Shown here: positions 12,101 through 21,958 of the stretch, one piece after another
Layout: every line of letters begins with the position of its first letter
Position numbering within the stretch: position 1 is the stretch's first letter
Assembly (NCBI RefSeq): GCF_032062135.1
Contig: NC_092869.1
Location: forward strand, 46,151,841-46,215,840
DNA from: Pyxicephalus adspersus
Lineage: Eukaryota > Chordata > Amphibia > Anura > Pyxicephalidae
DNA: 64,000 bases
Direction of reading: 5' to 3'
Translations under genes and position numbers: made by a program
Notes under the pieces: generated by a model
What the model saw: the letters and a program-made list of their open reading frames with translations, nothing else
The model's database searches: none
Told to the model about the DNA's origin: nothing

Positions 12101-15100
12101 AATATACAACATGGAGTCTTACCTGCAAATAATAAATCTCTTTAAACTTTCTGCTTAACCTCTCATCTCTTTCCTCCTGTCTGCTTATTCTCACCAATCC
12201 TATATGCTGCTTGTCTGCTGTTTAACTTGCATGACTACTAACTCGGTGCTATGACAAAGATGGCAGCTTAATGCTCCAGAAATGTAACGCTTGTTTTATG
12301 TCCAAATGAAAGTTCAATTCAACAGAAAACCGATCCTTACAATCTACAAGGAGCAATCACAGTTTTTAGATACTTCTCAGAGGCTCCATTGGGTGACACC
12401 ATCATTAGAAATGGCTGCTGAGAATTCCCAACTTGGAGTTCAATTGCCAACAACTACACAACATTAAAATATCAGGCTTTGGTGAATATGGCATTTCACC
12501 CTAATAACAAATACATTATGGATGTGAATGTTCCATATCAGTAGAGATATCACCCCAGGTATCAGCAGATTTAAGCTTCCATGGTGTCTTTCATTGGACA
12601 AAAGGTCAGATGTGTGTCAGGAATTCTTCCCAGGTTTAGTGTTATATTGCAGTTTAGTTTCAGGTCTATAGAAATGTGTTAAAGTTGTCACGGTTTGTTA
12701 TTGTACAGTTTGCAGTCATATGTAATGAATGCGTCTGTTCTTTTCCGATATACAGTAAAGACCGACCAGCATTTGTACAGCCGAAATTCGGTGGTGATGG
12801 TGGATGAGATCATCTGTTCCAGCCCTCCCAAATACCGATTTCCTGAAGCCGGGTTACGGATCATGATTACTAACAAATTTCCACCTAGAACGCGTCTACG
12901 CATGGCAAGCCGGCTGATCATTAATGAGGTATTGCCTATGTATGCTAGATGAAGGTTGTGGACCCCCAGCCATTATGAGCTTGTTGGGCGTTCAATCCTA
13001 AAACAATGGCCTCCTCTTCATGGCTATGGCAGCCTCCAAAGCTCTCCATGCGATTTTCACTCTGTAAAAATTTGTGACCTAAAATAGCATTTGTGAGGTC
13101 AGGTACTGATGTTGAATGAGAGGCTATGATCACAATTTATGCTTCAGACCTTCCACAATTGTTCCACATTTATCTCTTTAGAGGCAGCGACTCCTCCATT
13201 CTGCAAATGGCATGAGCTCCATGACATTGGATGGCAAGCAGGAACTCCTGGAGAATGGTCTCTTACATGGAGACAAGGATGAATTTCAAGAAGAAACCGA
13301 CACCACAACCTACCTGGTACCCTTCTCGATACCCAGTAAGATCCTATCATCTCCCTTATAAAATGATCCAGGATGTTCCCCGGATCAACAGAGCCTGCTA
13401 ATCCAGGGAACATCCGATTGCCTCATGGAATCAGGAAGGAATTTTTTCCCCCTGTTGGAGCAAATTGTACCAGGGTTTTTTTTTGCCTTCCTCCGGATCA
13501 ATTATTTCCATGGGGTTTTATATCTGGGATATGTTTATATCCCTTGTTGTTGAACTTGATGGACTTATGTCTTTTTTTCAACCGGAATTACCATGTAACT
13601 ATGCAATATTCAGTGTCAAAGATCCTGCCCCCGAGGTTCAGCCCTTTAGATCTACCTGATTTGCATGTCTTTTTGTCAGCTTCTGCTTGAAAGCAGTCCT
13701 AGTCCTTTGATTTTGAACTTTAAAATTTGCGGAGGTGCTTATTACTGTGCATAAAGCAGAATAAATTAGATTATAACTCATCTATCAATTTTAAAAGGGA
13801 CGGTGTAGAAAGTAAATTTGATAGCTCCCGTTGGCAGAATCTTAAGGTTATAAGTGCAAGCCATTGTACAGAAAGACCTACATTCCCCAAGTGCTTGTTG
13901 GCAGTCTGTGTATAACTGACTATGCCAGGTGGTCCTGTATTTGGTAGGTGAGGGGGTAGGCATGTGTTCCTGTCTTTGGATGGCTGACAATCTGCTACTT
14001 CATGTTTATTAGGTGGCTGTGTGAACCGGTTCAAGTGGGCATTTTCCTGGCCATTAATCTTAACCCTATACTTCACCGTCCCCAACTGCAGCAAGCCGCG
14101 CTGGGCGAACTACTTCATGCTAACATTTGTGCTTTCCACTGTATGGATCGCCATCTTCTCTTATATCATGGTCTGGATGGTAAGTGTTCAGCTTGTGTGA
14201 CTTTTATCCATTTTAATAGATACAACAGGAGAAATGACCCCTGACTTTTCAGATCACACAGTGCATGTGATTTAATAAAGCTCTGTATGGATCGCCATCT
14301 TCTCTTATATCATGGTCTGGATGGTAAGTGTTCAGCTTGTGTGACTTTTATCCATTTTAATAGATACAACAGGAGAAATGACCCCTGACTTTTCAGATCA
14401 CACAGTGCATGTGATTTAATAAAGCTCTCCAGTTCTGGAGAAGATAGACTATCATGGGTGAACCTGGACCATCCAGCAAACCTGGAATGGTTTTCTTAAA
14501 AAAACATTTGCTATTGTTACCAAATGTTTTCAATTCTGAACCAGATCCTTGGGTTTGCTGGATCACCCAGGTTCTCCCATGATATCTTGTCCAGTCTTGG
14601 AGAGCTTCAATAAATCAGACTCCATCTCTTATCCCTCTCATTTCATTAATAGGTTTATTTATTCTAACTATGTTGTGCTTTTTTATATGGGTTTTTAATC
14701 GCACCCTGTTTTGCTGAGAGGACATCAATCACCAGGAAAACACCTTCCCTATTTTTTAGTTCCTATCAGCTCACAAAATATTGACAAGTCTGATCTTCTG
14801 ATTTCTCTCCATTTAGGTGACGGTTATCGGGTACACACTGGGCATACCGGATGTCATCATGGGAATCACTTTCCTGGCTGCAGGCACCAGTGTCCCGGAT
14901 TGTATGGCCAGTCTGATTGTGGCCAGACAAGGTACAGTTGCACATTTTCAGAATTGCCACTCAGATCTTCTGACCACATCTCATATCTTAGGGTTTTAGT
15001 CCTGATGTTGTATCTGGGTCGGCACCGTTTCTCATAATATGCTGGCAGTCCAGCTTTCAAAGAGCAGGATTAGGAATATTAATATTGCATATAGGAATGA

Positions 15101-17566
15101 TTTAGAAGGTTTCAGATATCTCATTGGGGATGTGCAGTGACACATATCTGTGCTTATCAGGTCTTGGAGACATGGCTGTGTCCAACACAATAGGAAGTAA
15201 TGTCTTCGACATTCTGGTTGGACTTGGAGTGCCTTGGGGACTGCAGACGATGGTGATTCACTACGGCTCAACTGTAAGTCTGATCACACAGTCACTACAT
15301 CTTTATGTGATTATAGGGATGGGTGTTGGCTGAATCATAATATTTGTCCTCCTCCCTACATTCTTCCTTCTCTATATACTTATCATACTGAGCCTCTTCT
15401 TCACTTTGTTTTCTTGTTATCCTCCTCCTTGTCTGCCTCCATCGTATACTTTGCCTATTTAATCTCATCCTTCTCCTTGTCCTCTTCTTCATTTGTTTTC
15501 TTGTTATCCTCCTCCTTGTCTGCCTCCATCGTATACTTTGCCTATTTAATCTCATCCTTCTCCTTGTCCTCTTCTTCACTTTGTTTTCTTGTTATCCTCC
15601 TCCTTGTCTGCCTCCATCGTATACTTGTCCTATTTAATTTCATCCTTCTCCTTGTCCTCTTCTTCATTTTGTCTCCTTGTCGTCCTTCTACTTGTCAGCC
15701 TCCACGTCCTTTTCTTTGTCCTCCTCTGCTTTTTCTTTCTCCTTGTCCTCCTCATTGTAGTTGTCTGTCCTTATGTCCCAGCCTTGCACCTTCACCAAAA
15801 CTTACCCTCCCTTACCCTCAAACCTGGTCCCCCTAAACCAAGCACTGCTCCCCTAGACAAAACTTCACCCTCCCCCCCAGCCCAAATCAAACCTAGTTAT
15901 ACCCAAATGTAGTTTTGTTTCCCTTCCGAAACCTACCCTGGTCCTACTCCCAAATCATTCAAAGCTCTACTCCCCAAACTGAACCTAGCAACCCTGTTTC
16001 CCTAAACCAAATCTAGCCCTGTTCCTTCCTCTGAACCAAACTTAGCCTTGGCCTCAGTCCCAAACCCAATTTAGTATTGATGCCTCCAAACGAAACCTAG
16101 CAATTTGCCTTCCCCCAATCAACACCCAACCCTTTCCCACCCCAAACTGTCCCTTTCCAATATCCAGTTCTGCCCCCATCTACACATAAACACAGTTCTT
16201 TCCTCCTCCAAACCTAGATCTCCCCTTAAACAAACTGGCTTTCCTACCGCAAAACATTAGTGAATTTTAACATGCGGCTTCTCTGTTTCAGGTGAAGATT
16301 AACAGCAAAGGACTCGTCTACTCAGTGATCCTCTTGTTGGGATCTGTGGCCCTCACAGTACGTATTGACGGGGATCTGTCACTTCCAGTTGTATTGTTCA
16401 GAGAATTAACCTAAAAAAATGAATTCATGTCAGACAGAGTGACACAAACCTGATCTGTTGATTTCAAGGTGCAAATCACCTTTATGTCCCTTTACAATTC
16501 AATGAAATGGGTCTGGTCAGTCACTTGCTGTCAGCTCTGTAATCAATCATTTATATCATCATACTCCTTTAGTGTTCAGAGGAACTTTGTAGGATGTTGG
16601 CCACTTTTTGCCTGTTTTGCAGATTTTTTTCTTTGTAGCAATACATCTCTTTTCTCTACTTGCAAGGCAGCTTTCCACGTTACTGTGTTATAAATTAGCA
16701 TTAACATAAGTAAAGTTATGTGAAAAAATATAGCAAATATAGCAAAGCAGATGTTTGGCCATCTTAGCTATAATATATTGTTCAGAATACGTTTAATAAT
16801 TTTCACTGGAATCCTTCAGAATGCAGGCTCTCGTGCTGGACCACCCTCATTCCCCAGTACTCGCCTTTGTCGCATTACTCTGGCACTGTTTATTGGTTGG
16901 CATCTATACCCTGAATGAGATCTATGTCAGAGGTTACACGGATCTAATGATTTTCTTCCCTATATGATGGTGTTCAAGGTTGACAATGGACCCCTCAGGC
17001 CTAAGCTGTGCATCCTGGTAGGAAGGGAAGGTGGCCTAAATAACAAAAAGTAGTGCGCATTTCTGAGGGCTCCAACAAATGGATGGGAGTGGTGGTGGGG
17101 TATCATTTGGTGGATGGATGGGATGGCTAATCCTTCATGCCTCATGTCTTCCATTACAAGTGTTTTCCTGTTGTTTCAGATCATTGGCATAAACATCAAT
17201 AAATGAATGGTAGTGGTGGGGTATCAGTTGGTGGTTGGATGGGATGGCTAACTATTTAAGCCTTATGTCTTCCGTTACAAGTGTTTTTATGTTTATTTGG
17301 TCATCGGTGTACAGGTCAACAGATGGATGGAGTGGTGGTGGGGTATCATTTGGTGGTCGGCTAATCGTTTTAGCTTCGTGTCTTCCATTACCAGTGTTTC
17401 CATATTGTTTCAGGTCATCGGTGTGCACGTTAACAAATGGAAACTGGACAAAAGGCTGGGATGCTATGTTCTCTTCCTGTACGCCATCTTCCTGTGCTTC
17501 TCCGTTCTCATCGAATACAACGTCTTCACCTTCATCAACTTGCCAATGTGTCGGGATGACTTTTGA
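72..17566 (+). CDS. SLC24A4: SLC24A4, K+-dependent Na+/Ca2+ exchanger 4 (NCKX4), 3' part, 12 exons
   Basis: The exons are 72-175, 1442-1516, 2725-2750, 3147-3200, 8245-8387, 12756-12928, 13182-13335, 14013-14179, 14817-14931, 15161-15273, 16292-16357 and 17414-17566. All have AG acceptors and GT donors, and the phases join without a break into 447 residues plus stop. The window begins inside the first alpha repeat ([19 protein letters not shown]). It then covers transmembrane helices, the long acidic cytosolic loop (exons 5-7), and the second alpha repeat with [16 protein letters not shown] and [14 protein letters not shown], which carries the ion-binding acidic residues of the CaCA family. 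The C-terminus ends in [13 protein letters not shown] proteins export Ca2+ and K+ in exchange for Na+ at the plasma membrane; SLC24A4 works in enamel, olfactory and other tissues in mammals. The paralogue SLC24A3 is the main alternative, but adjacency to RIN3 and LGMN favours SLC24A4. The start codon and N-terminal exons lie upstream of the window. Confidence 0.95.
176..959. other. SLC24A4 intron with SINE tail and a small MITE
   Basis: Positions 240-355 match, on the minus strand, the repeat tail AATAAACAGGATTTATATAG plus the CGCCAACATA core seen elsewhere in the window. Positions 478-612 hold a MITE-like inverted repeat. The rest shows no recognisable feature. Confidence 0.7.
478..612. repeat. 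Small fold-back element (family 'TTTATAAAAC')
   Basis: The left end reads gggttctatttataaaac followed by ggaatcagacattccct. The right end, reverse complemented, reads gggctctgtataataataag followed by ggaatcagatattccctc. A related copy with left end gggctctgtttataaaacgg lies at 37262-37365. These look like terminal inverted repeats of a short non-autonomous DNA element. Confidence 0.6.
960..1440 (+). repeat. ~480-bp polypyrimidine (C/T) tract abutting an exon acceptor
   Basis: Almost every base on the plus strand is C or T from about 960 to the AG at 1440-1441, with several poly-C runs. It is low complexity with no tandem unit, and could form triplex DNA. Reading frames inside it are compositional artefacts. 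Confidence 0.9.
1442..1516 (+). CDS. SLC24A4: SLC24A4 exon: loop and transmembrane helix
   Basis: This 25-codon exon encodes [20 protein letters not shown] followed by IALII. It is phase 0 at both ends, with donor gtaagt. The acceptor follows an exceptionally long pyrimidine tract. Confidence 0.93.
1517..2724. other. SLC24A4 intron, nothing recognised
   Basis: AT-rich unique-looking sequence between the exons at 1442 and 2725. I see no repeat family, RNA gene or conserved coding segment. Confidence 0.6.
2725..2750 (+). CDS. SLC24A4: SLC24A4 26-nt micro-exon
   Basis: It reads FIYDEVIV plus two bases of Trp, with acceptor ttttgcag and donor gtaagt. The split Trp codon (tg|g) is completed by the exon at 3147. 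Human SLC24A4 has FIYDEQIVWWE here. Confidence 0.93.
3147..3200 (+). CDS. SLC24A4: SLC24A4 54-nt exon, transmembrane helix
   Basis: It encodes [18 protein letters not shown] with two bases of Lys at the 3' end. Acceptor tttgcag, donor gtaagt. The hydrophobic stretch is the helix before the large cytosolic loop. Confidence 0.93.
3290..4450 (+). repeat. 50-bp minisatellite, ~20 diverged copies
   Basis: The unit is about ctgagcccccaggtctgtgc plus ccattatgaggggctcccac and catccctctg. Copies diverge mainly in short G runs (gggg/ggggggtt) and the gag(c/t)cc segment. The minus-strand reading frames here are repeat translations, not genes. Confidence 0.92.
6312..6873. other. Assembly gap (562 N)
   Basis: A run of N lies in an SLC24A4 intron. 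Reading frames that cross it are meaningless. The exons on both sides are already contiguous at protein level, so no coding exon is expected to be lost here. Confidence 0.99.
7125..7205 (+). repeat. SINE/retroelement tail with (TTA)n
   Basis: A (TTA)n run is followed by aataaacaggatttatatag and cgccaacatattac, then agcgctgtaca. The same tail occurs at 285-355, 8670-8755, 20680-20735, 36345-36412, 37440-37500 and 37856-37920. Confidence 0.75.
7690..8027. mobile_element. Fold-back MITE with two unlike ends (copy 1)
   Basis: One end is agccgcatacacacgtgcaa and the other, reverse complemented, is agctacgtacacacgtcaaa. Both ends carry TACACACG. Inside are serial hairpins: gttggaaaggatc against gatcctttccaac, gttcatcg...cgatgaac around ggatcc, and ctcgccc...gggcgag. 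A TTA is found next to both ends, which would fit a 3-bp target duplication. Other copies lie at 18617-18922, 61020-61256 and, as a related type, 21959-22389. Confidence 0.8.
8245..8387 (+). CDS. SLC24A4: SLC24A4 exon: start of cytosolic loop
   Basis: Acceptor ctttcacag, donor gtaagg. It encodes [15 protein letters not shown], then a variable acidic segment and CDDPTVPLL. The flanks match human NCKX4 and the middle is diverged, as expected of the regulatory loop. Confidence 0.92.
8670..8755 (-). repeat. SINE/retroelement tail with (TAA)n
   Basis: The sequence ccctatttaatgtacagcgc leads to a core reading tgttggcgctatataaatcc and then (taa)n. It is the reverse complement of the tail at 7125-7205. 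Confidence 0.75.
10775..11300 (+). repeat. 39-bp minisatellite, ~13 copies
   Basis: The unit is about cagtctccctatgatgggaa plus gtacacaagtaatagtgat. Because 39 is a multiple of three, frames stay open on both strands (161 aa on plus, 131 aa on minus). No start context, splice or homology supports a protein. Confidence 0.93.
12756..12928 (+). CDS. SLC24A4: SLC24A4 exon: cytosolic loop
   Basis: Acceptor gatatacag, donor gtattg. It encodes a loop with [17 protein letters not shown] and [20 protein letters not shown], which are conserved NCKX3/4 loop blocks. The exon ends in phase 0. Confidence 0.94.
13182..13335 (+). CDS. SLC24A4: SLC24A4 exon: variable acidic part of loop
   Basis: Acceptor tctctttag, donor gtaaga. 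It encodes [14 protein letters not shown], then a Glu/Asp-rich, poorly conserved tract. It is shorter than human, which has a long Pro/Gln stretch here. It ends with one base of a Ser codon. Confidence 0.9.
13336..14012. other. SLC24A4 intron, nothing recognised
   Basis: Unique-looking intron sequence. A branch/acceptor region ends in atgtttattag before the exon at 14013. Confidence 0.5.
14013..14179 (+). CDS. SLC24A4: SLC24A4 exon: two transmembrane helices after the loop
   Basis: It encodes [13 protein letters not shown], then a helix, [10 protein letters not shown], and a second helix ending IFSYIMVWM. Donor gtaagt. The last 41 nt and the donor are part of a perfect 144-bp tandem duplication repeated immediately downstream. 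Confidence 0.94.
14139..14426 (+). repeat. Perfect 144-bp tandem duplication spanning an exon end and splice donor
   Basis: Positions 14139-14282 and 14283-14426 are identical over 144 bp. Copy 1 holds the last 41 nt of the SLC24A4 exon 14013-14179 and its donor. Copy 2 repeats this as a pseudo-exon tail and second donor at 14324 with no acceptor. The unit ends about 17 bp inside the fold-back MITE at about 14411. Use of the second donor would add an in-frame stop (the frame reads M V S V Q L V, then tga). Confidence 0.95.
14411..14618. mobile_element. Fold-back MITE, 'TTTAATAAAGCTCTCCAG' family, full
   Basis: The left half reads tttaataaagctctccag and later gtgaacctggaccatccagc. The right half is its inverted copy (gctggatcacccaggttc, then ccagtcttggagagctt and ataaatca). 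The stem is about 80 bp with a short loop. Related copies lie at 19214-19434 (full), 20153-20255 and 50134-50240 (half elements). Confidence 0.85.
14817..14931 (+). CDS. SLC24A4: SLC24A4 exon: alpha-2 repeat, first half
   Basis: It encodes [20 protein letters not shown] and then [18 protein letters not shown]. The GTSVPD core is the second alpha repeat of the CaCA superfamily; its Asp takes part in cation coordination. Acceptor ccatttag, donor gtacag. Confidence 0.96.
15161..15273 (+). CDS. SLC24A4: SLC24A4 exon: alpha-2 repeat, second half
   Basis: It encodes [20 protein letters not shown] and then [18 protein letters not shown]. The SNxxGSNxFDxxxGLG block is the alpha-2 signature with the ion-binding Asp. 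Acceptor gcttatcag, donor gtaagt. Confidence 0.96.
15274..16291. repeat. SLC24A4 intron made almost wholly of low-complexity repeats
   Basis: Positions about 15380-15700 are three copies of an 87-88-bp C/T-rich unit (marked by tgcctccatcgtatact). About 15775-16250 is a diffuse C/A-rich array around ccctaaaccaaacctag. ORFs in this span on both strands are low-complexity artefacts. Confidence 0.88.
16292..16357 (+). CDS. SLC24A4: SLC24A4 exon: 22 codons, transmembrane
   Basis: It encodes [20 protein letters not shown] plus LT, phase 0 at both ends. Acceptor ctgtttcag, donor gtacgt. Confidence 0.94.
16358..17067. other. SLC24A4 last intron, unique part
   Basis: No feature recognised before the minisatellite that begins near 17068. 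Confidence 0.5.
17068..17440 (+). repeat. ~114-120-bp tandem repeat containing the terminal-exon acceptor
   Basis: Units share ggatggagtggtggtggggt, tatcatttggtgg, tgtcttccattacaagtgtt and the exon start. The exon-start segment appears at 17180 (after an intact ttgtttcag), at 17300 (acceptor AG lost, reads atttg) and at 17414 (the real exon), 120 and 114 bp apart. The 17180 copy encodes IIGININK and then a stop. Confidence 0.9.
17414..17566 (+). CDS. SLC24A4: SLC24A4 terminal exon and stop
   Basis: It encodes [19 protein letters not shown], the last hydrophobic helix and NLPMCRDDF, then tga. The acceptor ttgtttcag is the last unit of a local tandem repeat that also copied the first ~20-25 nt of this exon upstream. 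Confidence 0.95.
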   Translation, partial: VIGVHVNKWKLDKRLGCYVLFLYAIFLCFSVLIEYNVFTFINLPMCRDDF

Positions 17567-17593
17567 TGGGGCCCCCTATAGGTCGTAGATCCA

Positions 17594-17599
17594 AATAAA
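17594..17599 (+). terminator. Candidate SLC24A4 poly(A) signal, weak
   Basis: An AATAAA lies 28 bp after the stop codon. This would make an unusually short 3' UTR, so a more distal signal is possible. No GU-rich element is obvious. Confidence 0.3.
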
Positions 17600-18616
17600 C
17601 CTCCACTGTCAACTAGCGAGATGGCCGTTCCTGAGACTCCACAGGAAATAAATGACACCTTCTGTCCGCTGCATGAACCGGGCAAGCTTCTGTCCTATCT
17701 GAATGTAAAGGATGACTTACCCTTTCTTGGCCAGGGAGCCCGGCACCAGGTCATGGCAACCCGAAACCACGAGGTTAGCGTCTTCCGGAGAGGTGTCAAG
17801 TGATGCTGCTTTATTTTGTATAGTCTAATAACTTTCATACAGATATTCCAAAATATACAGAGAAGGAAAAACTTTTCAGTGCTTTAGGGAAAGATCCAAA
17901 ATATTTCACACAACCACTCCAAAGCACACACATTAAAGATGTTTCATGTTGCCGAATCTCAGACTAAAAAGACATTTTATAAAGCTATAATCATGTACAG
18001 AAATCTGAACTGCTATGGAGCAAAAATGTACTTTTCCCAAACAGAGCACAAAATGAGACCAAACACCTCCGCAGAGCACAAAGTCAGGCCATCCACTTCC
18101 TCCATAGAAATCTTTTAACGCAAAGATGGAAAAGTGACGGCAAATTCTTTTTTTTTTATTGCAAAACTTTAACTTAGAATATGGAGTGGACTTTTATTTT
18201 TTTAAAGACGGTTTCTAAATGGCTGATATGAAATGGGATTCGGCCGATGCTCAATAATCGTATTCATTTTCTTTTATAACCGGACCGGATGTTTAATCCG
18301 TCCGAAAGCTGCAATGGAATGCACATTTCAGGAATGCAAAGACTACAAAAGATTATTTCAAAGAAGTTTATTTGTATTTGTGCTTGTATAAAAAAAAAAA
18401 TTTGATAAGGATATATCCATATATATATATAAAAGGAATGTTTATTTCGATGCACAATATTATACAAAATGTGTATGTATTTAAAGACATTGAAAAATAT
18501 TCTGCATTGTGGTATTTTGTGATTGAAGGTATTTAAAAGGAGAACACCAGAATTAGCTTGTAACTCCCGCACTGAAAACTATTGAAAATGTTTGTGTTTC
18601 CCTCTAGTTTTGACTT

Positions 18617-18922
18617 AGGCTACGTACACACGTCAGATGATTATCTCCTCACCACAGGGCTGATATCAGATGAGAATCTGGCGTGTGTACAGCGCTCGTC
18701 GTTCATGGATCCGTCCTGGCGGATCCAGGGACGACAAATGACGAACGATCGTAATGGAAGTAAAAGGGAACGAGCACAGCGGGGTGCTGCTCAGTCGTTC
18801 TCCTCCCCTCTCTATAGAGCAGAACAGTGATGTATGTACAGAGCTTCTTCATGCATCGTGCGGTCTTTTATCGTTGTAAAGGATCGTAAAAGACGACTAT
18901 TGCACGTGTTTACGCAGTCTAA
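18617..18922. mobile_element. Fold-back MITE with two unlike ends (copy 2, inverted relative to copy 1)
   Basis: It begins ttaggctacgtacacacgtc, matching the reverse complement of the right end of 7690-8027, and ends gcacgtgtttacgcagtc, matching that copy's left end. The internal blocks ggcgtgtgtacagcgctcgt, ggatccgtcctggcggatcc and catgcatcgtgc are shared in inverse order. Confidence 0.8.
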
Positions 18923-19213
18923 CATTCACCAAGGCGAATCTCTCCAGAAGGGACACAAACAGCATTGAAAATTTAATTAAAGATATAACTCTTCCCTACT
19001 TGATTTAAAGCTTTAAAATTACCTCTATATACAATTTGAACAACTCTTCTTATATAGGCGGCCGGTCATGTGACCACTCACTCACGTAATATACGTTTAC
19101 ATGGATTCCATAGGACATTGCACTTTCCTCTGCCATAGTGAGGAATTGGCCCGTGCTTCTGGCATCATGGGTGTGATGGCCGGGTAATCCATGTAACCTG
19201 CACTGGGACATTG

Positions 19214-19434
19214 GCCCTGATTTATTAAAGCTCCAAGACTGGAGAGGATACACTTTCATCAGTGAAGCTGGGTGATCCAGCAAACCTGGAATGGATTTCC
19301 TAAAAGTGATTAGTTATATGTTAGCAAATGTTTTCAATTGTGGACTAGATCCATCCCAGGTTTGCTGGATCACCCAGCTTCACTGATTAAAGTGTATCCT
19401 CTCCAGCCTTAGAGAGCTTTATTAAATCAGGCCC
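19214..19434. mobile_element. Fold-back MITE, full copy with ~80-bp stem
   Basis: The left arm gccctgatttattaaagctc, continuing through gtgatccagcaaacctgg, is mirrored by the right arm. That arm has aggtttgctggatcacccag, ctccagccttagagagcttt and attaaatcaggccc. ATTG is present on both flanks (19210-19213 and 19435-19438), a possible short target duplication. Confidence 0.87.
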
Positions 19435-20152
19435 ATTGTACCTGCATGGTAGCCTGCTGCAAAGCATGATAGTGTATTGCCGTGTGTTGTGCGCCAAGCA
19501 TCATGGACAAATGGACGTTAGGTAGCTCATTCGGTTCCAATAATGTGCAATTTTAGGGTTTAGGGGGGGGGTGCACTGAATTCAATATTAGCTTTTACCT
19601 AGAATGGAAGATTTTTTTCTTTTTTGATGACTGCACAATATTAATGAATGCATTAAAGTCTGCATAAACCCAAACACCTTAATATACACCTTACAATGTG
19701 CTGAGGTCAGTTCAGAAAGAGTCCTACAAAATCTGAAACTCTTCTTATGTCTAAAAATATTTTATCAATTGTTAAAAGATGACAACGTGTCCAATTCTTG
19801 CTCCTGTGTTGTCATTCTGTCATAAGCCCCCTTGTGGAGACTATAGGAACAGCGCAGAGACCCCCTATGGACCTGTGGCCCCGAGTATAGAATACAGCAC
19901 AGAGTGATAATGATATCATATAATCAGCAATATGGATCATCCCCTGCTGCCAATAGACGTCACATAACCTTTGTCTTCTCCATGAAATTTTTTACATAAT
20001 GTTGAAGATTTCTGCATGTGTCCGAAACACTTTACAGAAAACTCCTTCAGCTTGGGAAGGAATTTACAAGAAGTCCTTGGCCCAAATTCTTCCCCGGGCT
20101 GTAGATTCATCAAAAGTACACAATATATAGAGCTTGTATAACGTCCCGCCAT

Positions 20153-20255
20153 TGGACCTGATTTATTAAAGTTCCCCAAGACTGGAGTAGATGGACTATA
20201 ATGGGAGAACCTGGGAGATCCAACAAACCTGAAATGGGCCTGGTCCACGTTAGAT
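20153..20255. repeat. Half copy of the fold-back MITE
   Basis: The sequence attggacctgatttattaaa, continuing to gggagatccaacaaacctg, matches the left arm of 19214-19434. No inverted right arm follows. Confidence 0.7.
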
Positions 20256-21958
20256 AAAAACAGACTACTAGACCCCTCCCACAGCTCTGCACTGTGCAAT
20301 GTTACATACAGCATGGTGATGATGCCACGTCTACATTGTAATTGTAATATTTGGGTGTGAAAATGCATTTAGTGAAAGAGGTTTTTATATTCTTTATTAT
20401 TGGGGAAAGATTTTTATGTCTGGAGAGGTTTTCCTGCACAGAAAATTCTCATAGTCACCCGGCCAGGGGGTCCAACCATAAATCTTGGATCTCACCAGAA
20501 CAAAGAGAGAGGGTGAAGCCCCCCGCAAGGTCACCAAATGTTAGGGAGCCCAAACAGAAGTCCAAGATGACAAACCGACACGTTACAAGGTCCTCCTTCA
20601 TCAGGGCTCTATGAATATTCATTTCCTGTGGTGTGCTTGGGGCAGGAAGAGAAGGGTAATTATCCCGGTGGGGTACAAATTAATATTATTATTAATAAAC
20701 AGGATTCAAATAGCACCAACATATTACTCAGCGCTGATTTAAATCATGTCATTGCAATTGTTCTTTATTTAGGAAGAACTCTAGAAAGTTGGTAATTTGC
20801 AGCTCATTACCTGGAGACCTGAGGGCTGCATGACACCACCTGAGGATTGCTTGGAATCAGCCTGGAAGGACACGGATAGCGGCGATCCTGCCATACAGAA
20901 TCTACCTGTGCAGCCCAAACCCATCTCAGCACAATGATTTCATAGTCCTCAGACATCACTCAGCTCTCAATGTATGACAAATGGGGGAGGGGTAATGAGC
21001 AGGCCATGCGCAGCCCTCACCGCAGCCACTTATCGCAATACTGAAAGTTAACTTTCTATCTACTTTCATTATTGCACAATTTCCTTTCATATTAATACAC
21101 ACGGCTTATATTTCATATTTAAACCATGGAACTGTTTTTTCTTTTTAAACTTTTTACCTCTGTCACTTTTATTTCTTTGTTGTATAAATAAAATTTTTTT
21201 GTTTTACAAACATGTATTACATGATAAAGGATTCAGAGGCCACTAAACAGGCGTCAGCATGCTTTGCAGCTCCCTTTGTCTCATTGGAACCTCCTGAACT
21301 ATCTGATAATAGACGCTGATTATAAAGAGTTGGAATAACTACCATGTTTCCCCGATTTTAAGTCATCCCCATTAAATAAGCCACCTCCGATTTTTGAAAA
21401 AATAATTAAAATAAGACACTCACCCATGAATAAGACATCCCCAGATATCCGATCCTGTGTGTGTCTCCTTGATGCTGGCTGCAGTGTGTGTCTCCTCCTG
21501 GCTGCAGTGCAGAGCCAAACTGAAAGTAAAAAGCCGGCACACGCGCCCCCGCGATTCTGAACCAGGAAGCACGCTGCTGATCCCTGCCCTAACGGAGATC
21601 CCTACACTTAATTACCGGTAAGTGAACAGAAGGGGACAATCAATGGCATAGAGTGATCAGAAGGGGAATAGGAACGGGATTGTTGTACCGCAGGTACATG
21701 GAAACAATGACACCGTAGTAACAAGAAATTGGATGCACAGTTTGTCTGGCTATGCTGGTTTGTGATGGCAACTACTGTTATTACCATATACCGGTATTGT
21801 ACCATATACAGGTAATAAAGTTCCTTTTTTTTCAACAATAAATGTGTACTGTAGTCTTCTTCATGGAAAAATAAGACATCCCCCTGAAAATAAGACCTAG
21901 GGCATATTTTGGCATTTCAAAAAATATAAGACAGTGCCTTATCATCGGGGAAACAGGG

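Larger units (their letters stand above)
8388..12755. other. SLC24A4 intron, repeats and unique sequence
   Basis: Positions 8440-8530 carry a GAAACGTGTTGG repeat fragment and 8670-8755 a SINE tail with (TAA)n. Positions 9600-9720 and 11300-11515 hold a diffuse 'TAATGCAGCACAATG' repeat, 10775-11300 a 39-bp minisatellite, and 12061 a GAAACGCGTC motif. The other stretches show no coding or RNA signal I can support. Confidence 0.6.

Noticed and set aside
15234..15836. 200-codon Ser/Leu-rich frame after an SLC24A4 exon
   Set aside because: It arises from a C/T-rich tandem repeat in the intron; the real donor is at 15274.
17621..17803. 60-codon frame just downstream of the SLC24A4 stop
   Set aside because: Short, unrecognised, no splice or poly(A) logic; probably 3' UTR or intergenic.
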